From the NCBI RefSeq assembly GCF_000167195.1, contig NZ_AADV02000001.1, positions 656,108-720,107 on the forward strand: a stretch of 64,000 nt of DNA, given 5' to 3'. The stretch comes from Crocosphaera watsonii WH 8501. Its GTDB lineage: Bacteria > Cyanobacteriota > Cyanobacteriia > Cyanobacteriales > Microcystaceae. Numbering within the stretch: the stretch's first letter is position 1; each line of letters opens with the position of its first letter. Under the pieces are notes generated by a model, which ran no database searches, was not told the DNA's origin, and saw only the letters and a program-made list of their open reading frames with translations. Positions 1 to 8,223 of this stretch are shown here, one piece after another. Position numbers and translations under genes: made by a program.

Positions 1-390
1 GATGAAAAAGCAGAATGGATTTTTATTGTAGATCAACTCAACACTCATAAATCGGAAAGCTTAGTCAAATTAGTAGCAGAAAGCTGTGGAATTACTATTG
101 ATTTGGGGAGAAAAGGAAAGGAGGGGATTTTGCAATCTATGGACAGCAGAGCAGATTTTTTATCAGATGAATCTCATCGAATTCGCTTTGTTTATATTCC
201 CAAACATACATCGTGGCTTAATCAAATTGAGTGTTGGTTTTCGATCTTAGTCAGGCGTTTACTCAAAAGAATTACTGTCCGTTCAACTGAAGAACTATCC
301 CAAAAAATTCTCAATTTTATTGATTACTTTAATCAACATTTTGCTAAGCCGTTCGTTTGGAAATTTAAGGGCTTTAAAGATCATAAGTGA
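1..390 (+). CDS. IS630-family transposase, C-terminal part
   Basis: The frame is open from base 1, so the N-terminus lies before the window. The visible 129 residues hold the second and third catalytic positions of the IS630/Tc1 DDE fold: the aspartate in VDQLNTHKSE near the left edge, and the glutamate in SWLNQIECWF. A basic C-terminal stretch and a TGA stop at 388-390 follow. In the family this enzyme cuts and joins element ends at TA dinucleotides. The gene abuts a decapitated antiporter gene, so this element is probably what broke it. It is unrelated in sequence to the other IS630-type copies further along the window. Confidence 0.85.
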   Translation, partial: DEKAEWIFIVDQLNTHKSESLVKLVAESCGITIDLGRKGKEGILQSMDSRADFLSDESHRIRFVYIPKHTSWLNQIECWFSILVRRLLKRITVRSTEELSQKILNFIDYFNQHFAKPFVWKFKGFKDHK

Positions 391-411
391 CTGGTGGATT
401 ATTTTTGATAA
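1..411 (+). mobile_element. Right part of an IS630-type element
   Basis: This stretch holds the transposase tail and about 20 bases after its stop. The right edge is placed where antiporter coding sequence resumes in frame, between about 400 and 412. The left part is outside the window, so the target duplication and the opposite terminal repeat cannot be checked. Confidence 0.6.
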
Positions 412-1626
412 GCTGCACTAGCCTTACCATCGGTACTGGGTAATTTAGTTGCAGGTGTAGTGATTGGGGTTTCAGGATTACATCTGGTGGTATTAGATGG
501 AGGGGAAATTAATCCCTCTTTAAGCCATTTGATTGAGATCCTCTCCAACAGCACCCCAGAACAAGTTAAAGCCGTTTTTGAGGAACCCGTTCCCCTGATC
601 ATCGATGAATATTCCGAATTTGGGGTTGGGGTTTTATTATTCTTGATCGGTTTAGAATCTGACTTAAAAGAATTGCTCAAAGTGGGCTTTCAATCAGCCA
701 GTGTGGCCATTGTAGGAGTAACCCTACCATTTGTTTTAGGATTTTTGGGACTAACTTATCTGTTTCACGTTCCCACCTTACCAGCATTATTTGCAGGGGC
801 AGCCTTAACTGCCACCAGTATTGGTATTACAGCCAAAGTGATGCAGGATCTTGGGGTTCTCAAATCCAAGGAAGGTCAAATCATTTTAGGGGCAGCTATC
901 CTCGATGATATTTTAGGCATTGTCATCCTGGCAGTGGTCATCAGTATTGTGGAAACAGGAGAAGTGGACGTGGTTAAAGCCCTGACACTAATCCTCATTG
1001 CGGCTGCGTTTATGATAGCTGCCATTGTCCTGAATCAGTTTTTCGGACCTTGGTTTGTTACTCAGTTAGAGAAATTAAAATCCCCCAACAGAGGGATGGG
1101 TTACTTTATTCTGTTTATTTTCCTCAGTTTTCTAGCAGGAGTTGTGGGTTTAGAACCGATTCTGGGAGCCTTTGCAGCAGGATTAATCTTAGGAGGAACC
1201 ACAGCACGAGAACGCTTAGTTGAGGCTATTGAAGTCCTTTCTGTGGTATTCTCAACAGTGTTTTTTGTCTCCATTGGGGCCAAAACCGATCTCAGTGTTC
1301 TTAACCCTTCGGTTCCGGCTAATAGAGAAGGTTTGATCATAGCTGGTTTTTTGATTATTGTTGCCATTGTCGGTAAAGTATCTGCCGGGTTCTTTGCCTT
1401 TACCGATGAAAAAATTAACCGTCTTGGTATCGGGACTGGAATGATTCCCCGTGGAGAAGTTGGGTTAGTCTTTGCCGGGTTAGGTTCAGCAACAGGGGCG
1501 TTACCTCCCTCTATTGATGTAGCTATTGTTTTGATGGTTATTGCCACCACCTTTTTATCCCCTCCTTTATTAAGATTGGTGTTTGATACCTCTGAGTCCC
1601 CAAGCGAGTTAGTTCAATCGGACTAA
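412..1626 (+). pseudogene. Cation:proton antiporter (CPA2 family), 5' end removed by IS
   Basis: Members of this family exchange Na+ or K+ for protons across a membrane. About ten hydrophobic segments are visible. The conserved GVLLFLIGLE segment follows the first loop, and the paired aspartates in AILDDILG are the ion-binding motif of the electrogenic CPA2 branch. A GTG at 460 could start a 388-residue product. However, antiporter-like sequence (ALPSVLGNLVAGVV) continues in frame upstream to about 412, where it meets the IS630 end, with stops at 406-411. The first transmembrane helix and the original start are therefore missing. The 3' end looks complete. A shortened product from GTG 460 cannot be excluded, but it would lack part of the transport core. 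Confidence 0.8.
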
Positions 1627-1634
1627 ATATGTAG

Positions 1635-1693
1635 GGTGGGCAATGGAGATAGAGGAGGAATTAAATCTATATTTTTTAAACCCATTGCCCACC
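1635..1693. repeat. Inverted repeat, GGTGGGCAATGG arms
   Basis: Two perfect 12-base arms (1635-1646 and 1682-1693) flank 35 bases just after the antiporter stop. Related GGTGGGCA hairpins occur elsewhere in the window (30755-30771). It may serve as a transcript end between the antiporter and the following gene, though no strong T tract follows. Confidence 0.6.
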
Positions 1694-1743
1694 AGCATTA
1701 TCATCAAAATATTTTAGCTAAACTCCCTAATCTGATAATTTTC

Positions 1744-2622
1744 ATGACGACTAAACTATCCTCTTATGAATTCGAGGTTGTCACAGTCAACCCCCAAGGC
1801 AAAATTATTCAACGAGAAAATAAAAAAACCTTATATTTTCTAGAAACATTAGAAGATGACTGTCATTTAGAGATGGTAGCCATTCCGCCGGGAACCTTTT
1901 ATATGGGTTCTCTCAAGACGGAAGAAGGGTGTCTCCCCTCTCAAACCCCTCAACACCGAGTCACACTCAAACCCTTCTGGATGAGTAAATATCTCATTAC
2001 CCAACAACAATGGAAAATAGTTGCTCAACTCCCCACCATTAAACAATCTCTTCTTGGGGACCCCGCTAATTTTTCTCACCCGAATCATCCCGTTGAAAAA
2101 GTATCTTGGTATGATGCTGTAGAATTTTGCGCTAGATTATCCCAACATAGTCAACGTTCTTATTATCTTCCGAGTGAAGCGCAATGGGAATACGCCTGTC
2201 GTGCTAATACCAACACCCCTTTTCATTTTGGGGAAACCATTACCACCGATCTAGCCAACTATTCAGGGATAAATTGGGAATATCAAGGAAAAATTTGCAG
2301 CCAAGGTGCTTATGGTCAAGGTTTATTGGGAGAAGATCGACGGGAAACTACTCCTGTGGGCTATTTTGCTGTGGCTAATGGTTTTGGACTCTATGATATG
2401 TACGGCAATGTACGAGAATGGTGTGATGATCTTTGGCATAGAAATTATCTGGGTTGTCCTGACGATGGCCAAACTTGGATCACCCATACCGATGAAGAAA
2501 GAAGAGTGCTTCGTGGAGGATCTTGGAATTGTTCTCCCCATAAATGTCGTTCCGCTTATCGGGGGAGACTTGATCCCTTAACTTCCCTTTATGATATTGG
2601 TTTTCGTATTGTTCACTATTAA
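1744..2622 (+). CDS. Formylglycine-generating-enzyme (SUMF1/FGE-sulfatase) family protein
   Basis: This 292-residue protein is covered almost entirely by an FGE-sulfatase domain. Signatures in order are MVAIPPGTFYMGS, HPVEKVSWYDAVEFCARL, LPSEAQWEYACRA, GLYDMYGNVREWCDD and RVLRGGSW, with the terminal GFRIV. FGE enzymes oxidise a cysteine of sulfatases to formylglycine; most bacterial relatives have other or unknown roles. Two cysteines, C263 and C268 in GGSWNCSPHKC, keep the spacing of the catalytic pair of true FGEs (human C336/C341). ATG 1744 is preferred over an in-frame GTG at 1636, because that region forms the inverted repeat and does not look coding. No sulfatase is visible nearby. Confidence 0.8.
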   Translation: MTTKLSSYEFEVVTVNPQGKIIQRENKKTLYFLETLEDDCHLEMVAIPPGTFYMGSLKTEEGCLPSQTPQHRVTLKPFWMSKYLITQQQWKIVAQLPTIKQSLLGDPANFSHPNHPVEKVSWYDAVEFCARLSQHSQRSYYLPSEAQWEYACRANTNTPFHFGETITTDLANYSGINWEYQGKICSQGAYGQGLLGEDRRETTPVGYFAVANGFGLYDMYGNVREWCDDLWHRNYLGCPDDGQTWITHTDEERRVLRGGSWNCSPHKCRSAYRGRLDPLTSLYDIGFRIVHY

Positions 2623-2691
2623 TAGGATAAAGGTAATTATTAATTATTAATTATTAATTGTTCATTATTAATTGCTGAAGCTCTGCATATT

Positions 2692-3297
2692 TTATATCTC
2701 CTGAGCAATCTCCCTTAATTGTTCGATAATCTTTTTATTCTTGTGACTTCTTGACCCATATGATCTAGCAGAAAATACAGTTATTATTTCTAAAACATCC
2801 TGCGCTAAATCCTCCTCATAACTTGAATCTTCTGTCCTATTAATAATAACAACTTCTGTGCCAAAATGCTCACACAAGCTAAATATTAATTCACCGCCAA
2901 ATCTTAATAATCTATCTTTTTGAGTTAAGACTAAACGCTCTACTTTATTATCTACAATTAAACGAATTAGTTTTTGCAATCCCCGCTTATTATAATTCAT
3001 CCCACTTCCTAAATCTTTGATAATTTCATATTGCCATCCTTGTTGAGCGCAGAATAATTCTAAGACTTCAATTTGACGCTCTAGGTCTTTTTTCTGGTCA
3101 TGGGAACTGGTTCGAGCGTAACCAATGGTATAAGAAAGTTCTTTCTTTATCCCAAGAAGTTCTGACAGTTCATACCGCCGATGGCCATTGGCAGTTCTTT
3201 GAGGAATTAACTTTCCTTCGGCTTCCCATCGTCTGAGGGTACTTGTACTAACCCCTTTGAGTTTAGCTGCTTCAGAAATTGATAATAACTTGCTCAT
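2692..3297 (-). CDS. IS607-type serine recombinase (TnpA)
   Basis: This 201-residue protein has a MerR-like winged helix at the N-terminus (LSISEAAKLKGVSTSTLRRWE), followed by a resolvase catalytic domain. The nucleophilic serine lies in GYARTSSHDQKKDLERQ, and the resolvase core motif appears as LVLTQKDRLLRFG. This domain order is typical of IS607 transposases, which cut DNA through a 5'-phosphoserine. IS607 elements usually carry a tnpB accessory gene after tnpA; none is present here, so this is a solo tnpA. A 22-base palindrome lies just upstream (3368-3389) and may belong to the element end. Confidence 0.85.
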   Translation of the reverse strand: MSKLLSISEAAKLKGVSTSTLRRWEAEGKLIPQRTANGHRRYELSELLGIKKELSYTIGYARTSSHDQKKDLERQIEVLELFCAQQGWQYEIIKDLGSGMNYNKRGLQKLIRLIVDNKVERLVLTQKDRLLRFGGELIFSLCEHFGTEVVIINRTEDSSYEEDLAQDVLEIITVFSARSYGSRSHKNKKIIEQLREIAQEI

Positions 3298-3367
3298 AAT
3301 GCTATGATAGCTTATATTATGAGTAAGATTAAAGAGGTTTAGTTAAGTTTTGTGTAGCAGAACCCAA

Positions 3368-3389
3368 ACCCCGTCGTTAACGACGGGGT
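3368..3389. repeat. Perfect 22-bp palindrome
   Basis: ACCCCGTCGTT and its exact complement meet without a loop, in the gap between the divergent IS607-type tnpA and ccmK3. The following bases (CTGACAGCAGAATCCC) look like an IS605/IS607-type element terminus. It could be an element end, or a cruciform or terminator structure. Confidence 0.65.
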
Positions 3390-3460
3390 CTGACAGCAGA
3401 ATCCCTATCGTGATATGATTGGTGAGCAAGAAAAACCATGCTTTTCCCATTATTACCCTT

Positions 3461-3772
3461 ATGCCTCAAGCCGTTGGTGTTATTCAAACCGTAGGATTTC
3501 CCGCAGTTTTAGCCGCCGCAGATGCAATGGTTAAAGGGGGAACGGTGACAATTGTGTATTTTGATAAAGCTGAACGTGGAGAATTTTTAGTGGCAATTCG
3601 TGGCCCCGTTTCTGAGGTGAAAAATTCTATGGAAGCAGGAAAAGAAGCGGCTGAAAAATCCTACAACGGTAAAGTAGCTAGTCATTACATTGTCCCTAAC
3701 CCACCAGAAAATCTGCTCTCAGTTCTGCCCTTAGATTTTACAGAAGCAGTGGAACAATTTCGCGTTTCATAA
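3461..3772 (+). CDS. ccmK3: Carboxysome shell protein CcmK3
   Basis: This 103-residue bacterial-microcompartment (BMC) domain protein builds hexameric facets of the beta-carboxysome shell. Signatures are PQAVGVIQTVGFPAVLAAADAMVKGG at the N-terminus, the pore-region stretch VAIRGPVSEV, and HYIVPNPPENLLSVLP near the end. ATG 3461 is chosen because CcmK proteins start at this MPQAVG; the in-frame GTG at 3419 would add 14 residues not expected in the family. No strong ribosome binding site is visible. It lies 77 bases before ccmK4, the usual satellite pair kept apart from the main ccm operon. Confidence 0.9.
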   Translation: MPQAVGVIQTVGFPAVLAAADAMVKGGTVTIVYFDKAERGEFLVAIRGPVSEVKNSMEAGKEAAEKSYNGKVASHYIVPNPPENLLSVLPLDFTEAVEQFRVS

Positions 3773-3849
3773 AGGGACTGTCCCCTTTAACCATAAAATT
3801 ATTCCTATTGTTAAGCATCCCATCAATGATTATTTAGGAGACTTAAATT

Positions 3850-4197
3850 ATGACTCAAAAAGCAGTTGGATCGATCGAATCAAAAGGTTTTCCCGGAATT
3901 TTAGCCGCTGCCGATGCTATGGTTAAAGCCGGAAGAATTACCATCGTCGGCTATATTCGCGCAGGGAGCGCGCGTTTTACTCTCAACATTCGGGGAGACG
4001 TTCAAGAGGTTAAAGTCGCTATAGCAGCGGGAATTGATGCCATTGAAAGGACTGAAGGAGCTACCCTGGAAACTTGGGTAATCATCCCCCGTCCCCATGA
4101 GAATGTGGTTGGAGTTTTGCCGATCGATTATAGCGATCAGGTTGAACAATTCCGTCAAGCGGCTGAAGGGATTGCCCTTCCGGCTGTTAGTTCTTAA
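3850..4197 (+). CDS. ccmK4: Carboxysome shell protein CcmK4
   Basis: This 115-residue BMC-domain shell protein is the partner of CcmK3. The N-terminus KAVGSIESKGFPGILAAADAMVKAG and the segment FTLNIRGDVQEVKVAI match the CcmK4 branch, followed by IIPRPHENVVGVLPIDY and a short C-terminal tail. A clear ribosome binding site (TTAGGAG) precedes ATG 3850. In other beta-cyanobacteria CcmK3 and CcmK4 are thought to tune shell permeability and can form mixed hexamers. A GC hairpin follows the stop. Confidence 0.92.
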   Translation: MTQKAVGSIESKGFPGILAAADAMVKAGRITIVGYIRAGSARFTLNIRGDVQEVKVAIAAGIDAIERTEGATLETWVIIPRPHENVVGVLPIDYSDQVEQFRQAAEGIALPAVSS

Positions 4198-4208
4198 GTC
4201 TTTTTAAT

Positions 4209-4226
4209 GGGGGCTATTTTGCCCCC
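4209..4226. terminator. GC hairpin after ccmK4
   Basis: GGGGGC and GCCCCC arms enclose a 6-base loop, 11 bases after the ccmK4 stop and just before the end of the convergent gene. No long T run follows, so it may work as a weak or bidirectional transcript end between convergent genes. Confidence 0.6.
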
Positions 4227-4231
4227 TTCGG

Positions 4232-4510
4232 TTAACAATATAATCTGTCTTCAAAGAAGTCTTCGCAACATACCTGAGTTATGCCTTTTAGCCCTAATTC
4301 CTCTAAATGACTCATCCATGCTTCTGGCGTATCCTCAACGGGTAAAAGACCTAAAACCCTGGCTACATCAGCAACCCAAGGAACTGTTGAGATGCAATAA
4401 CCTTGCCAGTGAACTTCTAGGGATAACCAATCTGGAACTTGATGGGCATCAAACTGGGTAGATGCTCGATAATCTGCTTGAAAACAGTAAATTTTACCTG
4501 TTTTGCTCAT
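4232..4510 (-). CDS. Hypothetical protein, 92 aa, convergent with ccmK4
   Basis: I do not recognise a named domain. The 92-residue product starts MSKTGKIYCFQADYRAS and is soluble, with five cysteines including a C-C pair near the end (ITQVCCEDFFED). Even composition and a good fit between ccmK4 and the next minus-strand gene argue that it is real. The plus-strand frame over the same bases looks like its shadow. No function is inferred. Confidence 0.6.
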   Translation of the reverse strand: MSKTGKIYCFQADYRASTQFDAHQVPDWLSLEVHWQGYCISTVPWVADVARVLGLLPVEDTPEAWMSHLEELGLKGITQVCCEDFFEDRLYC

Positions 4511-4684
4511 AGTTTAAGGAAAATAAAACAAACTGTCAATTGACGAGAGACTGAAATTATTAACGCCTCGTTTACTGATTATGGGATAACACATTTATCA
4601 CTCAAAAATCAGCGATCGTGTCATCAAAAAAACACAAAGTCAGGGAAAACTGAGAAAACTAGGTTAAACCATCAATAATATATA

Positions 4685-5086
4685 TCAATCTTGTATATAT
4701 TCTGTTCCTTGGATTAACGCTATTTCTGCCCGCATGAATTCTCTTCCTAAATAAGCGGCATGATCTAACATTGTGATAGCACAATTAGGATTTTCTTCTA
4801 TCACTTTGACACACAATTCTTTAGCACTACGTCCTGTAAAAAGGGTTTCTTCTGTACGATTTTTTTGACCTCTTGCTGCAATAACTTCCCCTGTTTCTGG
4901 ATCAACTGCTAATCCTTTTTCATTAATAATATTGGTAAAGTATTTAGTACAGATGAGACTATTTTCTCTGTCGATATAAATAATAAAGTACCCCCCTGGA
5001 TCAAGAGCTATGGGACGTTTTGAGAGTTTATTATCTAGTTTTTTAATGTTCTTTGCTAAGTCATTCATAAATTTGTCTGCAATCAA
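4685..5086 (-). CDS. DUF4346-type conserved cyanobacterial protein
   Basis: This 133-residue protein carries LDPGGYFIIYIDRENSLICTKYF and GRSAKELCVKVIEE, which I recognise as the DUF4346 pattern. That domain is also found fused to dihydropteroate-synthase-related proteins in some organisms. The C-terminal half contains LDHAAYLGREFMRAE, common in the stand-alone cyanobacterial form. No catalytic role is established. It follows the MATE exporter gene on the same strand by 28 bases, so the two are probably cotranscribed. Confidence 0.65.
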   Translation of the reverse strand: MIADKFMNDLAKNIKKLDNKLSKRPIALDPGGYFIIYIDRENSLICTKYFTNIINEKGLAVDPETGEVIAARGQKNRTEETLFTGRSAKELCVKVIEENPNCAITMLDHAAYLGREFMRAEIALIQGTEYIQD

Positions 5087-5114
5087 TTCTTAATCAATAA
5101 CGGGTAATGGACAA

Positions 5115-6479
5115 TTAATTATCTAAAGTTTTGGGAACCTTTAATCCTAACAAAACAACTCTAGCGACCATAAATAAGGATAAAGCTAACCATAATAGGT
5201 TGCTATTATTGTAATGCCAAGCAATAGTAGCAACAGGTACAAAACCAACGAAAGTTGCTCCTAGTGCTGTATTTCTTAGCATAACACCTTCTGCTAACCC
5301 GATAAAGTAACCATCTAAAATAAAGGCAATTGAACCAAAACTAAGAACAGGTAACAACCAGATAACATGAGCATTTAAGGAAGGAAAAATCTCTTGGTGA
5401 TTTGTCAATAGTCCGAATAAAGTTTGTGGAAATAAAATTATGATAGAAACTGCTCCTAAGGCAAATATGAAACCGAGAATTCCTGAGAATTTAAGCAAGG
5501 GGATTAATTGTTTTTTCGTTCCTTGTCCTTTAAAATTACCTGCTAAAGATTCTGTTGCAAAAGCTACTCCATCGATAAAATAAACCACTAGAGAAAATAT
5601 CTGCAATAAAACAGAATTCTCCGCTAAAGTTAGTGTTCCCATAGCAGAACTAATATTAGTAAAGAAGGAAAAAGCAGAGAGGAAAATTAAAGTACGGATA
5701 AACAAATCACGGTTGAGCATTAAGTTATCTTTCCATTGCTCTAATGAAATTCTTTTGGTAATCTGTTTAACATCTTGCCAATTAATATCTTTTACGACTA
5801 ATAATAATCCAATTAAACACATAAGAATCTGACTTAAAGAAGTTGCTAAACCTGCACCTCCACTTTCTAAACCCCAACGAATAATTAATAAATAATCTAA
5901 GATAACATTAGCACCGTTACCAATAAGAGAAAGCCATAAAACTTTACCACTTTGTTCCTTTCCCAAAAACCAACCAATTAAGACAAAATTAAGTAAAACA
6001 GCCGGCGCGCCTATAATACGAGTATCATAATAAGCTTGTGCGGAAACTTTTACCAAAGGTGCTGCACTAACTAAACTAAACCCAATCCATCTTAAGGGAT
6101 ACTGTAATATTAAAATAATTAACCCTAAACTTAAGGCTAACAAGCCATTTTTAAGTAAGACTAATAACACTTCTTGGGAGTCCTTTCTTCCCATTCCTTG
6201 GGCAGTAATTCCTGTTGTGGAAGTACGAAGAAATCCCAAGGCACGATAAAGATAATTAAAAATAATAGTAGCTAAGGTGACTCCAGCTAAATGATGAATA
6301 TCTTTTAAATGCCCCAAAAATGTAATACTAAGTAACCCAGCAATGGGAACCATTAAATTAGATAAAATATTAATAGACGCTAACCGCAGAAAACGCCAGG
6401 AAAAAGAAGGTAAATTGAAAAATTCTAAAAAACGATTTTTATAGGTTTCTAGATGAACTCTTTTAAAAGAAGATTCCAT
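5115..6479 (-). CDS. MATE-family efflux transporter (DinF-like)
   Basis: This 454-residue integral membrane protein has about twelve hydrophobic segments in two similar halves. In each half the first helix is followed by the loop typical of MATE exporters (SITFLGHLKDIHHLAGVTLA early, and FIDGVAFATESLAGN in the second half). MATE proteins export cationic organic compounds using Na+ or H+ gradients; the DinF branch is the nearest match and the substrate is unknown. The length is normal and both ends look intact. It probably heads a two-gene transcript with the DUF4346 gene. Confidence 0.85.
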   Translation of the reverse strand: MESSFKRVHLETYKNRFLEFFNLPSFSWRFLRLASINILSNLMVPIAGLLSITFLGHLKDIHHLAGVTLATIIFNYLYRALGFLRTSTTGITAQGMGRKDSQEVLLVLLKNGLLALSLGLIILILQYPLRWIGFSLVSAAPLVKVSAQAYYDTRIIGAPAVLLNFVLIGWFLGKEQSGKVLWLSLIGNGANVILDYLLIIRWGLESGGAGLATSLSQILMCLIGLLLVVKDINWQDVKQITKRISLEQWKDNLMLNRDLFIRTLIFLSAFSFFTNISSAMGTLTLAENSVLLQIFSLVVYFIDGVAFATESLAGNFKGQGTKKQLIPLLKFSGILGFIFALGAVSIIILFPQTLFGLLTNHQEIFPSLNAHVIWLLPVLSFGSIAFILDGYFIGLAEGVMLRNTALGATFVGFVPVATIAWHYNNSNLLWLALSLFMVARVVLLGLKVPKTLDN

Positions 6480-6542
6480 TATATTTAATCTAAGTAAAAC
6501 TAATTTAAGCTTTTATTTATCATTATTATATTAACATTAAGT

Positions 6543-6566
6543 AGGGGTCAACAACCGTTGACCCCT
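6543..6566. repeat. Inverted repeat AGGGGTCAAC, dispersed family
   Basis: Perfect 10-base arms surround a 4-base loop upstream of the MATE gene. The same sequence occurs as a perfect 28-base palindrome at 29980-30007 and as a half-site near 54963, so this is a dispersed palindromic repeat. Confidence 0.7.
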
Positions 6567-6586
6567 AAATCAAAAGTATTAACTAA

Positions 6587-7030
6587 GTGACACTCCTCCC
6601 GACGCTGATCCAGTGGGTACAGCGGGGAACCTCTCTACCTCACGACAGGACGTTACTGTTTCATCGGTCTTTTCTAGATACACAAATGTTGCCATTCACA
6701 TATCCCCGTCCAGATACCTCCACAGTCAGCACAACCGACTATCCATCGGCTGCAATGTATCGAGTTTTTATCCAGAAATATTTTTCTACCCGTTTCTAGC
6801 TTCTGAGCATTGTTGATTGTCTGGGGCAATCTAGGGACGCATATCTCCACTAGCTAGAGCGATGGGGTTCGCCCTTTAAATTTTGAGCCTGTTTCGGTGG
6901 TGTCGGTTAGACTGCCTTTATTGTATTGTTGACTTACTTTCTTGTCAATGATTGGGGCATCGAACCCCAATCATTGACCCGCCTATCATCCCGACACTGA
7001 CCTACGGTACAGTGCGGGGCTTCTCGGCGG
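6587..7030 (-). mobile_element. Non-autonomous IS605-type element (MITE), 444 bp
   Basis: Read on the minus strand, the segment starts CCGCCGAGAAGCCCCGCACT and continues with GTGTCGGGATGATAGGCGG, matching the left end of the complete IS605 element at 23054. It ends with a hairpin and GTCAC, like that element's right end at 25062. No tnpA or tnpB remains. Its left end lies four bases beyond the hhoA stop. Both copies are preceded by TTAGCT(A/T)A, which may be the target site. It would need transposase supplied by a full element. Confidence 0.75.
6944..6978 (-). repeat. 14-bp stem hairpin with TTCGATG loop
   Basis: Perfect 14-base arms enclose a 7-base loop that reads TTCGATG on the minus strand. 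The same position of the full element (23142-23176) has an equally perfect stem of different sequence but the identical loop. The structure is therefore conserved while the arm sequence is not. Confidence 0.8.
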
Positions 7031-7034
7031 TAAG

Positions 7035-8201
7035 CTAAGATACTCCTTGTAATTGCTCTGTTTTCACTGTCAACTCTAACAAGCGATCGCCTCGATACAA
7101 TTTGACCCGTAAACTGGCATTAATCCCAGATTTTTCGACAATTTTTTGTAAATCGGTGCCATCCTGCACTGGTTGTCCATTAACAGCCACGATCACATCT
7201 CCACGGCGTAATCTAGCCCTTTCTGCTGGACTATTGGGAACCACTTGCACCACTAAGATCCCATCCACCTCGGGAACGATAATGGGAGAATTAGGGTTAT
7301 CGTTGTTTTCCCTGGCTATTTCAGAGGTTAAATTAATCATTTGCACCCCAATATAAGGATGAGGTACTTTTTGTCCAGAAGCCAGAGTTTTTTCTAGGGT
7401 TTTGGCCTTATTGATGGGAATAGCAAAACCAATACCCATCGCATCGGCACGAATAGCGGTATTAATACCGATCACCTCTCCCTGACTATTCAACAAAGGC
7501 CCCCCAGAGTTACCTGGGTTAATAGCTGCATCGGTTTGGATAAAGTCGAGACGCTTATCAGGGATACCGGCTTTTGCGGCTGAACGACCAATGGTACTAA
7601 TAATACCCAAAGTTACGGTATTATCTAAACCCACAGGGTTCCCCACAGCGATGGCCCAATCACCCACTTTGAGACTGTTAGAGTCCCCCAAAGGTGCTAC
7701 AGGTAAAGTATTTCCTTGGGGTTTAATTCTCACCACCGCTAAATCTGTTATTTCATCGGTTCCTCTGACTTCTCCGTTAAAAGTTCGGCCATCTTTGAGG
7801 GTAACGGTTACCTTATCGGCACCATTAACCACATGAGCATTGGTCAAAATAATACCATCACCATCAATAATAAAACCGGAACCCTGGCCATTAATCCTTT
7901 GTTCTCGGGGTGGCCGCAACTGTTGACCAAAGAAGTCGCGGAAAAACGGATCATCAAAAAAAGGGTCTACCTGTCGAGTAACCACTGTTTCTGTGTCGAT
8001 ACGAACCACCGCAGGACCCGTTCGAGTAACTGCGGCCGCCACAAAACTATCAGCCGTGATCTGTGCTGGTGTTTGGGCTAAGTACCCTATGGGACTTGCT
8101 TGGGACGAGAGAACGTCAAACCCCCCAAAACCAAGAATCATACTGAAAACAATTGTTATAGTGCCACTGGCGACTAAACTTAGCCATTTTCTCAAGTTCA
8201 T
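7035..8201 (-). CDS. hhoA: Deg/HtrA-family serine protease HhoA
   Basis: This 388-residue protease has an N-terminal signal or anchor helix (about residues 9-33), a trypsin-like domain and one C-terminal PDZ domain. The triad is visible as H123 in LTNAHVVN, D153 in ITDLAVV and S232 in GNSGGPLLN. The PDZ domain carries PYIGVQM and RLRRGDVIVAVNGQPV. The family degrades misfolded proteins in the periplasm or thylakoid lumen and responds to light and heat stress. Sequence detail (ITADSFVAAAV, VVTRQVDPFFDDPFF) fits HhoA better than HtrA or HhoB. It is the last gene of a minus-strand run, and an IS605-derived MITE begins four bases past its stop. Confidence 0.9.
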   Translation of the reverse strand: MNLRKWLSLVASGTITIVFSMILGFGGFDVLSSQASPIGYLAQTPAQITADSFVAAAVTRTGPAVVRIDTETVVTRQVDPFFDDPFFRDFFGQQLRPPREQRINGQGSGFIIDGDGIILTNAHVVNGADKVTVTLKDGRTFNGEVRGTDEITDLAVVRIKPQGNTLPVAPLGDSNSLKVGDWAIAVGNPVGLDNTVTLGIISTIGRSAAKAGIPDKRLDFIQTDAAINPGNSGGPLLNSQGEVIGINTAIRADAMGIGFAIPINKAKTLEKTLASGQKVPHPYIGVQMINLTSEIARENNDNPNSPIIVPEVDGILVVQVVPNSPAERARLRRGDVIVAVNGQPVQDGTDLQKIVEKSGINASLRVKLYRGDRLLELTVKTEQLQGVS

Positions 8202-8223
8202 AACCCTTTAAAGCTTGGAATTG

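Noticed and set aside
1101..1550. Long minus-strand open frame opposite the antiporter
   Set aside because: Composition is that of a reverse shadow (many prolines and threonines mirroring membrane codons). The plus strand is clearly the antiporter.
4207..4461. Plus-strand open frame after ccmK4
   Set aside because: It starts inside the GC hairpin and mirrors the more protein-like minus-strand frame.
6587..6816. Two overlapping plus-strand open frames after the MATE gene
   Set aside because: They lie within the IS605-derived MITE and have no family-like sequence or ribosome binding site.
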